Shown here piece after piece: positions 1-6,588 of a DNA stretch of 8,440 nt (positions within the stretch are counted from its first letter, which is position 1; the number at the start of each line of letters is the position of its first letter). Made by a program: the position numbers and the translations under genes. The DNA comes from Chitinophagaceae bacterium (GTDB taxonomy: Bacteria; Bacteroidota; Bacteroidia; Chitinophagales; Chitinophagaceae). The stretch covers positions 1 through 8,440 of the forward strand of contig JAACZX010000491.1 of assembly GCA_009996555.1 (NCBI GenBank), given 5' to 3'. Below the pieces are notes generated by a model. That model saw only the letters and a list, made by a program, of their open reading frames with translations, searched no databases and had not been told where the DNA came from.

Positions 1-1
1 C

Positions 2-436
2 ACCGAGATACAAACCATTACCATGTTTAAACTGATGAAAACGTTTGAACGGGTAATGAAAAAACACCACGAACGGTTTAACAAACCTGTGCATACTGTA
101 GTGCAGTATAACTACACTATGGAAGGCAGCAGAGAGTATATGCTGGATATGGTGAAGCAGGAAAAGACCATGCCGTTTGAAAAATTGTTTGATGTGGTAG
201 AGAACCGTATCCACGCCATTTTCTTATTCCTGTCGCTGCTTGAACTTTCGCAGCAACGTTATATGACCCTGCTGGTGGGCGAAGGAAAGAACAATTTTAT
301 TGTGGAGTGGAACGATGAGCGTCCGGATGATATAGACAATGATATTTTTGAAAAGAAAGAAGCAGCAGAAGAACAGGAACAGGCGGAAGAAGAACCACCG
401 CAAACAGATAATACAAATGAAACTGAAGAGCAATAA
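2..436 (+). CDS. scpA: Segregation and condensation protein A (ScpA), C-terminal part, cut by the left edge
   Basis: ScpA is the kleisin subunit that bridges the SMC ATPase heads and binds ScpB in the bacterial condensin complex, in the cytoplasm at the nucleoid. The frame is open to the window edge (codons begin at base 2), so the ATG at 23 is probably internal and 144 residues are visible. The conserved-looking stretch runs from KLMKTFERVMKK through KPVHTVVQYNYTMEGSREYM to FEKLFDVVENRIHAIFLFLSLLELSQQRY. The last part resembles the C-terminal winged helix of ScpA that contacts the SMC head. After NNFIVEW comes a tail of about 40 residues rich in Glu, Asp, Gln and Asn, probably disordered. 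The gene ends with adjacent TAA and TAG stops and is followed at once by a strong hairpin, so it is the last gene of its transcript. Family assignment is by recognition of the C-terminal pattern; the N-terminal half is not visible. Confidence 0.75.
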   Translation, partial: TEIQTITMFKLMKTFERVMKKHHERFNKPVHTVVQYNYTMEGSREYMLDMVKQEKTMPFEKLFDVVENRIHAIFLFLSLLELSQQRYMTLLVGEGKNNFIVEWNDERPDDIDNDIFEKKEAAEEQEQAEEEPPQTDNTNETEEQ

Positions 437-439
437 TAG

Positions 440-474
440 AAACGCCGCATCAATTGATGCGGCGTTTTAATTTT
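440..474 (+). terminator. Rho-independent terminator after scpA
   Basis: Bases 440-467 form a perfect 28-base palindrome that folds to a 12-bp stem (AAACGCCGCATC arm) with an AATT loop. It is followed by TTTTAATTTT. It starts four bases after the scpA stop. On the other strand the T-run is broken (TTTCTATTATT), so it is mainly a + strand terminator, though it could also slow transcripts from the convergent lipoprotein gene. Confidence 0.85.
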
Positions 475-526
475 AGAAATGTTACTGTAAATGCGTTTTT
501 GAAGATTCGAAGATTCTATGCAAAGC

Positions 527-1105
527 CTATTTGATTTCATATACTTTCAAATCGAAATTATCTCCGTTCATAATATGATAGTCATCAAGAAATACAAGCT
601 CTTTGTTCCCGCCTGGAACAATATCAATAAAGACATAGTTTAAGTCTTGTGACGGTGTAGACTCAGTATCAAAAATAATTGAGTCTGTAGTTGAAATAAG
701 TTTAAAAAAGGTTGTGCGACCAGAACTATCTGTAAAGAAATTGAGGTTGTATTTGGAGTTATCAATGGTATAAAAGGCAGAAGATGGGTTTGTTTGAAAA
801 TTAAATTTTGAAAGTAAAAGTTCGTATTCCTCAGGCGTTTTTTGACAGATCAATCCTAATTCTTGAAAACGGTATAAAATAGTAAAATTAGAATCGAGTG
901 AATGTGTAAATAAAACGGGATTGCTTTTCTCTTGTTGCTTCAGATATTTGTCTATCTCTTTATCATCAGTAATAAACTGAATGTTTGTATAAGTTTTTCT
1001 GAATCTAAGCTCTCCGGCGTATTTCACATTGATTGTAGTCGATGTATTGTTTTTACACGCAGGTATCGTTATGGCAAAGAGCAGTATGAATAAAAGATAT
1101 CTCAA
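527..1105 (-). CDS. Hypothetical lipoprotein, TTG start
   Basis: I do not recognise the family of this 192-residue protein. It begins with a short signal sequence (MRYLLFILLFAITIPAC) with a lipobox-like I-P-A-C, predicting lipidation at Cys17 by signal peptidase II. The residues after the Cys (KNNTST) lack the acidic surface-export signal described in some Bacteroidota, so a periplasm-facing anchor is more likely than surface display; that is inference. The mature part is polar, rich in Ser, Thr, Asn, Asp and aromatics, with no recognised motif. The start must be TTG: the frame has a stop eight codons upstream and no ATG or GTG before the lipobox. GC is about one third by eye, clearly below the neighbouring dxs (about 40% or more), which suggests an orphan or acquired gene. 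It lies downstream of the dxs terminator, so it probably has its own promoter; a weak -7-like TAACTTTA sits at 1119-1126 on this strand. Confidence 0.6.
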   Translation of the reverse strand: MRYLLFILLFAITIPACKNNTSTTINVKYAGELRFRKTYTNIQFITDDKEIDKYLKQQEKSNPVLFTHSLDSNFTILYRFQELGLICQKTPEEYELLLSKFNFQTNPSSAFYTIDNSKYNLNFFTDSSGRTTFFKLISTTDSIIFDTESTPSQDLNYVFIDIVPGGNKELVFLDDYHIMNGDNFDLKVYEIK

Positions 1106-1162
1106 TCCAGCGTTTTTATAAAGTTAGTTTATTGCATTTATCGATTTATTTCTATCAGCAAT

Positions 1163-1193
1163 AAAAAATCCCACTGCTCAGCAATGGGATTTT
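1163..1193 (-). terminator. Rho-independent terminator after dxs
   Basis: Arms at 1165-1173 and 1185-1193 pair over 9 bp (AAAATCCCA with TGGGATTTT). The stem extends inward by four more pairs after one mismatch. Read on the - strand it is followed by six T (1168-1163). It lies 20 bases past the dxs stop and ends that transcript before the lipoprotein gene. Confidence 0.8.
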
Positions 1194-1212
1194 GCTATAC
1201 ACAAGATGTAAA

Positions 1213-3135
1213 TTATGCTTTCACTGTTACCCTCACACCCACCATCTCTCTCACTGTTTTTACAATACCGTTGGCGTCAATACCAATTTCTTCATACAGT
1301 TGTTTTGGTGTGCCATGCTCTACCAACGCATCAGGAATACCCATGATCTTTACTTCGGCTTTGTAATTATGTGCAGCCATAAATTCCAATACTGCACTGC
1401 CAAAACCACCCACTACCGTTCCATCTTCAATGGTTACTACTTTGTCAAATTTTGCAAACACTTCATGTAGTAATTCTTCATCGATAGGTTTTGCAAAACG
1501 CATATCATAATGCGCAGGATTGATACCGTTGTTCTTCAATTCACGAATGGCGCTTGCTGCAAAGTTGCCGGGATGACCAAACGAAAGAATGGCAATACCT
1601 TCACCATCTTTCAACTTACGGCCTTTACCGATCTTCATTTCTTTCATCTCAGTTCTCCATTCGGGCATTACACCTTCACCACGTGGATAGCGGATAGAAA
1701 TAGGTAATGTGTGTGAATCGAGTTGAGCCGTGTACATCATATCACGCAATTCAGCTTCATTCATGGGTGCAGCCACAATCATGTTGGGCACACAACGCAT
1801 ATACGCCACATCGTAACAACCATGGTGCGTAGGTCCGTCTTCTCCCACCAAACCTGCACGGTCTAAACAGAAGATCACTGGCAGTTTTTGAATGGCTACA
1901 TCATGCACCACCATATCATAGGCACGCTGCATAAAAGAAGAGTAAATATTGCAAAACACCTTCATGCCTTGCGTAGCCATACCTGCACTGAGCGTAACGG
2001 CATGCTGTTCGCAAATACCCACATCAAACGCACGGTGCGGCATTTGCTCCATCATGAATTTGAGTGAAGAACCACTTGGCATTGCCGGAGTAACACCTAC
2101 GATCTTTTCATTCTTCTCGGCCAGTTCAATAATTGTGTGTCCAAATACATCCTGGTATTTAGGAGGCTGAGGGGTATCGAATCTTTTTTTATGGATCTCA
2201 CCGGTTACTTTATCAAACAAACCCGGTGCATGCCATTTTGTTTGATCTTTTTCTGCCAGCTCATAACCTTTTCCTTTTACGGTAACAATGTGCAACAGTT
2301 TAGGACCGGGAATATTCTTCAGATCTTTTAATGTATCAACCAGCTTGGTAATGTTGTGCCCATCGATAGGGCCGAAGTAACGCAGCTTCAACGCTTCAAA
2401 CAAGTTGCTGTTTTTGTTTACAAAACCTTTAATACTGTGTTCCAGTTTGCTGGCCATTTCACGGCTAAAGGTTTTGCCAACGGGCAGCTTGCCCAACGCA
2501 TTCCACACTTCATCCTTGATCTTATTATACGTTGGTGAAGTGGTAATATCAGTTAAGTATTCTTTTAATGCACCAACATTAGGGTCAATGCTCATGCAGT
2601 TATCGTTGAGGATGATCAGCACATCACTGTCAGCAACACCTGCATGGTTCATGGCTTCAAAAGCCAAACCAGCCGTCATTGCTCCATCGCCAATCACTGC
2701 AATTGATTTGCGGTTCTCGCCTTTCATTTTTGCGGCCATGGCCATGCCCAATGCAGCCGATATAGAAGTAGAGGAGTGCCCTACACCAAATGTATCGTAT
2801 TCACTTTCGCTGCGTTTGGGGAAACCGCTGATGCCGTTGTACTTACGGTTGCTGTGAAAATTATCACGACGACCGGTAAGAATTTTATGACCGTAAGCCT
2901 GGTGGCCCACATCCCATACCAGCTGATCGTAAGGTGTATTATAAACATAATGAAGAGCTGTTGATAATTCCACCACGCCAAGGCTTGCACCAAAATGGCC
3001 GCCGTGCACACTCACTACATCTATAATATACTGGCGCAACTCATCACAAACCTGGGGTAATTGATCCATTGGTAATTTTTTCAAATCGGCCGGAGAATCA
3101 ATTTTACTGAGCAGGGAACCGGGTTTTATTTCCAT
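1213..3135 (-). CDS. dxs: 1-deoxy-D-xylulose-5-phosphate synthase (Dxs)
   Basis: Thiamine-diphosphate enzyme that condenses pyruvate and glyceraldehyde-3-phosphate to 1-deoxy-D-xylulose-5-phosphate, the committed first step of the MEP isoprenoid pathway, and also a precursor for thiamine and pyridoxal phosphate in many bacteria. It is cytosolic and normally a homodimer. The 640 residues cover the full family length (usually about 620-640). Visible motifs: VHGGHFGASLG (44-54) with the conserved His47; the ThDP/Mg motif GDGAMTAG (149-156) through NDN (177-179); the second ThDP-binding domain from about 325 with GICEQHAVT (373-381), where Glu376 is the expected catalytic Glu; DRAGLVGEDGPTHHG (425-439); and a transketolase C-terminal domain with IEDGTVVGGFGS (569-580). 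No key residue is missing. The start is ATG with no Shine-Dalgarno sequence, usual for this phylum. It is divergent from the kinase gene and has its own terminator, so it is probably monocistronic. Confidence 0.97.
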   Translation of the reverse strand: MEIKPGSLLSKIDSPADLKKLPMDQLPQVCDELRQYIIDVVSVHGGHFGASLGVVELSTALHYVYNTPYDQLVWDVGHQAYGHKILTGRRDNFHSNRKYNGISGFPKRSESEYDTFGVGHSSTSISAALGMAMAAKMKGENRKSIAVIGDGAMTAGLAFEAMNHAGVADSDVLIILNDNCMSIDPNVGALKEYLTDITTSPTYNKIKDEVWNALGKLPVGKTFSREMASKLEHSIKGFVNKNSNLFEALKLRYFGPIDGHNITKLVDTLKDLKNIPGPKLLHIVTVKGKGYELAEKDQTKWHAPGLFDKVTGEIHKKRFDTPQPPKYQDVFGHTIIELAEKNEKIVGVTPAMPSGSSLKFMMEQMPHRAFDVGICEQHAVTLSAGMATQGMKVFCNIYSSFMQRAYDMVVHDVAIQKLPVIFCLDRAGLVGEDGPTHHGCYDVAYMRCVPNMIVAAPMNEAELRDMMYTAQLDSHTLPISIRYPRGEGVMPEWRTEMKEMKIGKGRKLKDGEGIAILSFGHPGNFAASAIRELKNNGINPAHYDMRFAKPIDEELLHEVFAKFDKVVTIEDGTVVGGFGSAVLEFMAAHNYKAEVKIMGIPDALVEHGTPKQLYEEIGIDANGIVKTVREMVGVRVTVKA

Positions 3136-3154
3136 ATTTTCCAGAATAATTGTG

Positions 3155-3186
3155 TAAAGGTAAAAAACTTACAGTCAATCGTACAA
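3155..3186 (-). promoter_or_regulatory. Candidate Bacteroidota-type promoter of dxs
   Basis: On the - strand, TTG (3186-3184) is followed after 21 bases by TACCTTTA (3162-3155). This differs from the Bacteroidota -7 consensus TAnnTTTG only in the last base, and the spacing is within the usual range for the -33/-7 pair. Transcription would begin roughly 15 bases before the dxs ATG. Short degenerate motifs like this occur by chance, so the call is tentative. Confidence 0.35.
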
Positions 3187-3285
3187 GATTGATTTGTGTA
3201 ACAACAGTACCGGAAAAAGGTTGAAAGAAGCGGTAAAACAGGTATGATTCTGCACCATTTACCCAAATTATTTGCCCTTTGTACC

Positions 3286-3316
3286 TTTAACGGAACGAAA
3301 CCGGTTTCTTAACGGT
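3286..3316 (-). promoter_or_regulatory. Candidate LytTR-type operator (direct repeat) upstream of the kinase gene
   Basis: On the - strand ACCGTTAAG (3316-3308) and TCCGTTAAA (3294-3286) form a direct repeat with a 13-base spacer, a 22-bp period of about two helical turns. The published pattern for LytTR-domain regulators is two imperfect repeats of [TA][AC][CA]GTTN[AG][TG] separated by 12-13 bases; the first copy fits 9/9 positions and the second 8/9. It ends 16 bases before the ATG of the LytS-type kinase, whose partner is a LytTR regulator, so autoregulation is the natural reading. The spacer includes most of a 12-bp palindrome, GAAACCGGTTTC (3297-3308). A -7-like TAGATTTG directly follows at 3317-3324 but has no matching -33. 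Whether binding activates or represses cannot be told from sequence. Confidence 0.5.
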
Positions 3317-3332
3317 TAGATTTGTAAATACT

Positions 3333-4388
3333 ATGCGTAAAGGAATTAGTAAAATGGGGGCTTATTGGTGGTGCCAGGTGGCAGGCTGGGGCGGCAATAT
3401 GCTCATGAACTTTTTCTTTGCCTGGACCTATAACAGAGATATTAATGCTCCCTTTGTTCTCCGCTCACTGCTTATTGCCGTGCTTGGGTTAATTATCACG
3501 CATTTTATGCGGTGGGTCATTATTCAACTCAACCTGCTGCACAAAACATTTGAACGACAGGTGGTTTACTTCCTGGTGCTTACGTTAACATTCTCAATGC
3601 TGTACCCGTTCATTTCGCTTTCCTTATTTAATATTCTTGATCTGTTTACGCCGGAACAGCGGGTGTATAGTTTTACCAGGTTGCTGGTTGGTTCTGCCAT
3701 CAATGCATTTGTAACCTTACTGGTGTGGAACCTCATCTACTTTATTTACCATTATGTTGAAACCTTCCGTAAGCAACAGCTTGATGCGTTAAAGATGCAG
3801 AGTGTGGTAAAAGAACTGGAACTGAAAACCATCAAGGCGCATATCAATCCGCATTTTATTTTTAACTCACTCAATGGCATTCGTGCGTTGGTTGATGAAA
3901 ATCCGGCACGTGCACGAACTGCTATTACAGAACTCAGTAATATTCTCCGCAGTAGTATGCAGGCAGAGAAAATGGAAACAGTGCCTTTTGAAAAAGAATT
4001 GGGTATTGTAAAAGATTACCTGGCACTGGAGCAAATGCGTTTTGAAGAAAGATTGAAAGTGAATTTTGATATTGATGAAGATACACTGGAACAACCGGTT
4101 CCGCCAATGATGTTGCAAACACTGGTTGAAAATGCCATCAAACACGGTATCAGTAAAAATATTGATGGGGGTGAAATAAAGATCAGTTCAAAATTTGTGA
4201 AAGACCATCACGAACTGGTGATACGCAACACAGGAAGGTTGAATGGCAACTTCAATCCAGATGGGTTTGGTATTTCCAGTACCGAAAGCCGGTTAAAACT
4301 GATGTTTGGTGATGAAGCTAATTTTTCCATCAGCGATGTGAACGGCAATGAAGTGGAAGCAAGAGTGAGTATGCCTGCCGGATTATAA
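3333..4388 (+). CDS. LytS-family membrane sensor histidine kinase (His_kinase PF06580 type)
   Basis: Inner-membrane sensor kinase expected to autophosphorylate and pass phosphate to the LytTR regulator encoded next. Four hydrophobic segments (about residues 11-31, 41-64, 77-104 and 115-142) form a sensor region with only short loops, so the signal is probably sensed in or near the membrane. A charged linker (143-166) leads into the His_kinase motif KAHINPHFIFNSLN (168-181); His174 is the likely phospho-acceptor by family analogy. The ATPase part has the N-box LVENAIKHGI (264-273, Asn267) and the glycine-rich lid GFGISSTESRL (311-321). Length 351 is typical. The in-frame stop at 3288 bounds the ORF; the second ATG at 3354 (MGAYWWCQ) is also a plausible start, since relatives often begin shortly before a YW-CQ-GW motif. 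The ligand is not predictable. A 42-base gap leads to the regulator gene. Confidence 0.93.
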   Translation: MRKGISKMGAYWWCQVAGWGGNMLMNFFFAWTYNRDINAPFVLRSLLIAVLGLIITHFMRWVIIQLNLLHKTFERQVVYFLVLTLTFSMLYPFISLSLFNILDLFTPEQRVYSFTRLLVGSAINAFVTLLVWNLIYFIYHYVETFRKQQLDALKMQSVVKELELKTIKAHINPHFIFNSLNGIRALVDENPARARTAITELSNILRSSMQAEKMETVPFEKELGIVKDYLALEQMRFEERLKVNFDIDEDTLEQPVPPMMLQTLVENAIKHGISKNIDGGEIKISSKFVKDHHELVIRNTGRLNGNFNPDGFGISSTESRLKLMFGDEANFSISDVNGNEVEARVSMPAGL

Positions 4389-4430
4389 TTGAGAACAATA
4401 GATTAAATTGTACGAATAAAATAACGAGCC

Positions 4431-5168
4431 ATGAACAAAAGAGCAATCATTATTGATGATGAACGTTTGGCCAGAAATGAACTCAAAAAATTACTGACAG
4501 ACTTTCCCGATATTGAAGTGGTAGATGAAGCATCAAACGTAGATGAAGGGTTACAAAAAATTGAAGCGTTGAACCCCGACCTGATCTTTCTTGATATACA
4601 AATGCCCGGCAAAACAGGGTTTGATCTGTTAAGCGAACTTGACCGTACACCGGAAGTGATCTTCACTACAGCTTATGATGAGTATGCGTTGCGTGCGTTT
4701 GAAGTAAATGCACTGGACTATTTGCTGAAACCCATTGAACCAAAACGTTTGGCAGATGCATTGCATAAGCTGGAAGAAGATGATAAAGAAACAACAGTTG
4801 ATGGTGAGCCGGTATCGGTAAACCGCAGCATGCTGAGCGAAAATGACCAGGTGTTTGTGAAAGATGGTGAACGCTGCTGGTTTGTTAAGTTAAGTGACAT
4901 CCGTTTGTTTGAAAGTGTGGGCAACTATGCGAAAGTTTATTTTGGCCCCAACAAACCGCTTATCTTAAAATCACTGAACGCATTGGAAGAACGCCTTGAT
5001 GAAAAAATGTTTTTCCGTGCAAACCGAAAGCATATAGTAAACCTGCGTATGATTGAAAAAGTGGAACCTTATTTCAATGGCGGGTTGTTACTCGAAATTC
5101 ATGGTGGCGATAAAATTGAAGTGAGCCGCAGGCAAGCCGTGAAGTTTAAAGAAATGATGAGTTTATAA
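4431..5168 (+). CDS. LytTR-family two-component response regulator
   Basis: Cytoplasmic transcription regulator, the cognate partner of the upstream LytS-type kinase by adjacency. The receiver domain (about 4-118) shows the acidic pocket Asp9/Asp10, the phospho-acceptor Asp55 in FLDIQMPG, Thr79/Thr80 in FTTAYDEYALRAFEVNALDYLLKP, and the conserved Lys100. A polar linker (about 115-137) joins a LytTR DNA-binding domain (about 138-245), recognisable from FVKDGERCWFVKLSDI, the FESVGNYAKV strand, FFRANRKHIVNL (194-205) and the final VSRRQAVKFKEMM. The 245-residue length is standard for the family. LytTR proteins bind paired direct repeats about two helical turns apart, and such a repeat lies ahead of the kinase gene at 3286-3316. 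The peptidase gene starts 32 bases downstream with no terminator between, so it may share the transcript. Confidence 0.95.
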   Translation: MNKRAIIIDDERLARNELKKLLTDFPDIEVVDEASNVDEGLQKIEALNPDLIFLDIQMPGKTGFDLLSELDRTPEVIFTTAYDEYALRAFEVNALDYLLKPIEPKRLADALHKLEEDDKETTVDGEPVSVNRSMLSENDQVFVKDGERCWFVKLSDIRLFESVGNYAKVYFGPNKPLILKSLNALEERLDEKMFFRANRKHIVNLRMIEKVEPYFNGGLLLEIHGGDKIEVSRRQAVKFKEMMSL

Positions 5169-5200
5169 AAATCAAACTATTTATTGTAATACCTTATCGA

Positions 5201-6514
5201 ATGAAAAAAATTACTACCACGTGGTTACTGTTATTTGTAACCACGTTTTTATTTGCACAAACAAGTACAGAACAGATCATCAATACAAAAGAAGTGGAGC
5301 GTATTGAACGTGTACTGGCAGCAGATGATATGAAAGGCCGCAGGGTGTTCTCTCCGGAAATTGACAAAGCTGCCGATTTCATTGCTTCAGAATTTAAAGC
5401 TGCCGGTTTGCAAACATGTCCGCCCGACTGGAATAAGCAGGCCGGGAACAACAGCAGCACTTACAGGCAGGAGTTTACCATTGTGTCGCCACGGTTCAAA
5501 GGGTTAACTGCAGTATTTGACGGACAAACAGAAGATGCAAAAAATGTGGTGGTGGTTACTACGCAGCCATCAATCACTGCTGATGAAAAAGCAGGTTATG
5601 AAAAAGCAAAACTTGCAGCCGGTGCAAACCTGTTTGCGGAAGCACAGAAATATATCCGCTCAGGAAAAAACTACCTGGTGTTGGTTGATACAAGCTACAG
5701 CAAAAATTTTGCTCGTCTTGCTTTACTCAAGCGGGGCATGTTTGCCATGAGTAACAGTGTTGTGTTTGTATTAACAACAAAAGATCCGGCCACCTATAAG
5801 GTAGAGGCGGAACATGATATTACAGAACAGAAGCTGGCAAATGTTGTGGGTGTGTTGCCCGGAAAAAGCAAAAAAGATGAGTATGTGATCTTCTCCGGCC
5901 ACTACGATCATATTGGTATTGGAAAGCCTGTTGATGGTGATTCTATTTTCAATGGAGCAAATGATGATGCTGCCGGCATAACAGCTGTGATTTTGCTTGC
6001 GAAATATTACAAAGCGTTAAATAATAATGAACGTACCATCATCTTCGCTACATTTACTGCAGAAGAATCAGGTGGCTATGGTGCACAATATTTCTCACGC
6101 CAGTTCGATCCTGCAAAAGTGGCGGCTATGTTCAATATTGAAATGATCGGCACAGAAAGTAAGTGGGGTAAAAACTCTGCATACATTACCGGATATGAAA
6201 AAACAGATATGGGTGCTATTATGCAGAAGAACCTGGCAGGAACAGGATTTACATTTCATCCCGATCCATATACTGATCAGAATTTATTCTATCGTTCAGA
6301 CAATGCAACGCTTGCCCGTTTAGGTGTTCCGGCGCATACCATCTCTACATCAAAAATGGATAGTGAACCAAACTATCACAAAGTAAGTGACGAAGTTGAA
6401 ACACTTGATCTTGATAACATGACCATGATCATTAAATCCATAGCACTAAGTGCAAGAAGTATTGTGAGCGGAAAAGATTCGCCAACAAGAGTGAAGGTGG
6501 ATGAATTGAGATAA
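5201..6514 (+). CDS. Secreted M28-family zinc metallopeptidase
   Basis: Probable exported aminopeptidase-type enzyme of the M28 family, a co-catalytic two-zinc peptidase. Residues 1-19 form a Sec signal peptide, with cleavage likely before Gln20 (FLFA-Q), typical of this phylum. No lipobox Cys is seen, so the protein is periplasmic or secreted. The catalytic domain (about 205-420) carries the expected ligands: GHYDH with His234 and Asp236; NDDAAG with Asp255; AEESG with Glu288 as general base and Glu289 as ligand; NIEMIG with Glu314 where many M28 enzymes have Asp; and His393 in NYHKVSDE. The stretch 90-205 before the core is an insert possibly resembling a PA domain; I cannot confirm this. 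Length 437 is reasonable. The position 32 bases behind the response regulator gene suggests co-transcription. Substrate specificity is unknown. A strong terminator follows the stop. Confidence 0.92.
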   Translation: MKKITTTWLLLFVTTFLFAQTSTEQIINTKEVERIERVLAADDMKGRRVFSPEIDKAADFIASEFKAAGLQTCPPDWNKQAGNNSSTYRQEFTIVSPRFKGLTAVFDGQTEDAKNVVVVTTQPSITADEKAGYEKAKLAAGANLFAEAQKYIRSGKNYLVLVDTSYSKNFARLALLKRGMFAMSNSVVFVLTTKDPATYKVEAEHDITEQKLANVVGVLPGKSKKDEYVIFSGHYDHIGIGKPVDGDSIFNGANDDAAGITAVILLAKYYKALNNNERTIIFATFTAEESGGYGAQYFSRQFDPAKVAAMFNIEMIGTESKWGKNSAYITGYEKTDMGAIMQKNLAGTGFTFHPDPYTDQNLFYRSDNATLARLGVPAHTISTSKMDSEPNYHKVSDEVETLDLDNMTMIIKSIALSARSIVSGKDSPTRVKVDELR

Positions 6515-6535
6515 AAAGATTTTCTTCTGTAAAAG

Positions 6536-6565
6536 AAAACGCTCCTGGTTGCAGGAGCGTTTTTT
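6536..6565. terminator. Bidirectional rho-independent terminator between convergent genes
   Basis: A perfect 12-bp stem, AAAACGCTCCTG (6536-6547) with its complement (6552-6563), closes a GTTG loop. On the + strand it ends in six T (6560-6565), terminating the peptidase transcript. On the - strand it ends in TTTT-C-TTTT, able to terminate the convergent GGGP synthase gene, whose stop lies 24 bases away. Confidence 0.9.
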
Positions 6566-6588
6566 ATTTGAAGAGAATTCAAATACGA

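Noticed and set aside
2405..2857. A 150-codon + strand frame antisense to dxs
   Set aside because: It lies wholly inside the well-supported dxs gene, and its content follows from the complementary strand of conserved codons.
3317..3324. TAGATTTG, a perfect match to the Bacteroidota -7 element, as promoter of the kinase gene
   Set aside because: No TTG lies 17-23 bases upstream, and transcription would start almost at the ATG at 3333. It remains possible if the real start is the ATG at 3354, so it was not annotated separately.
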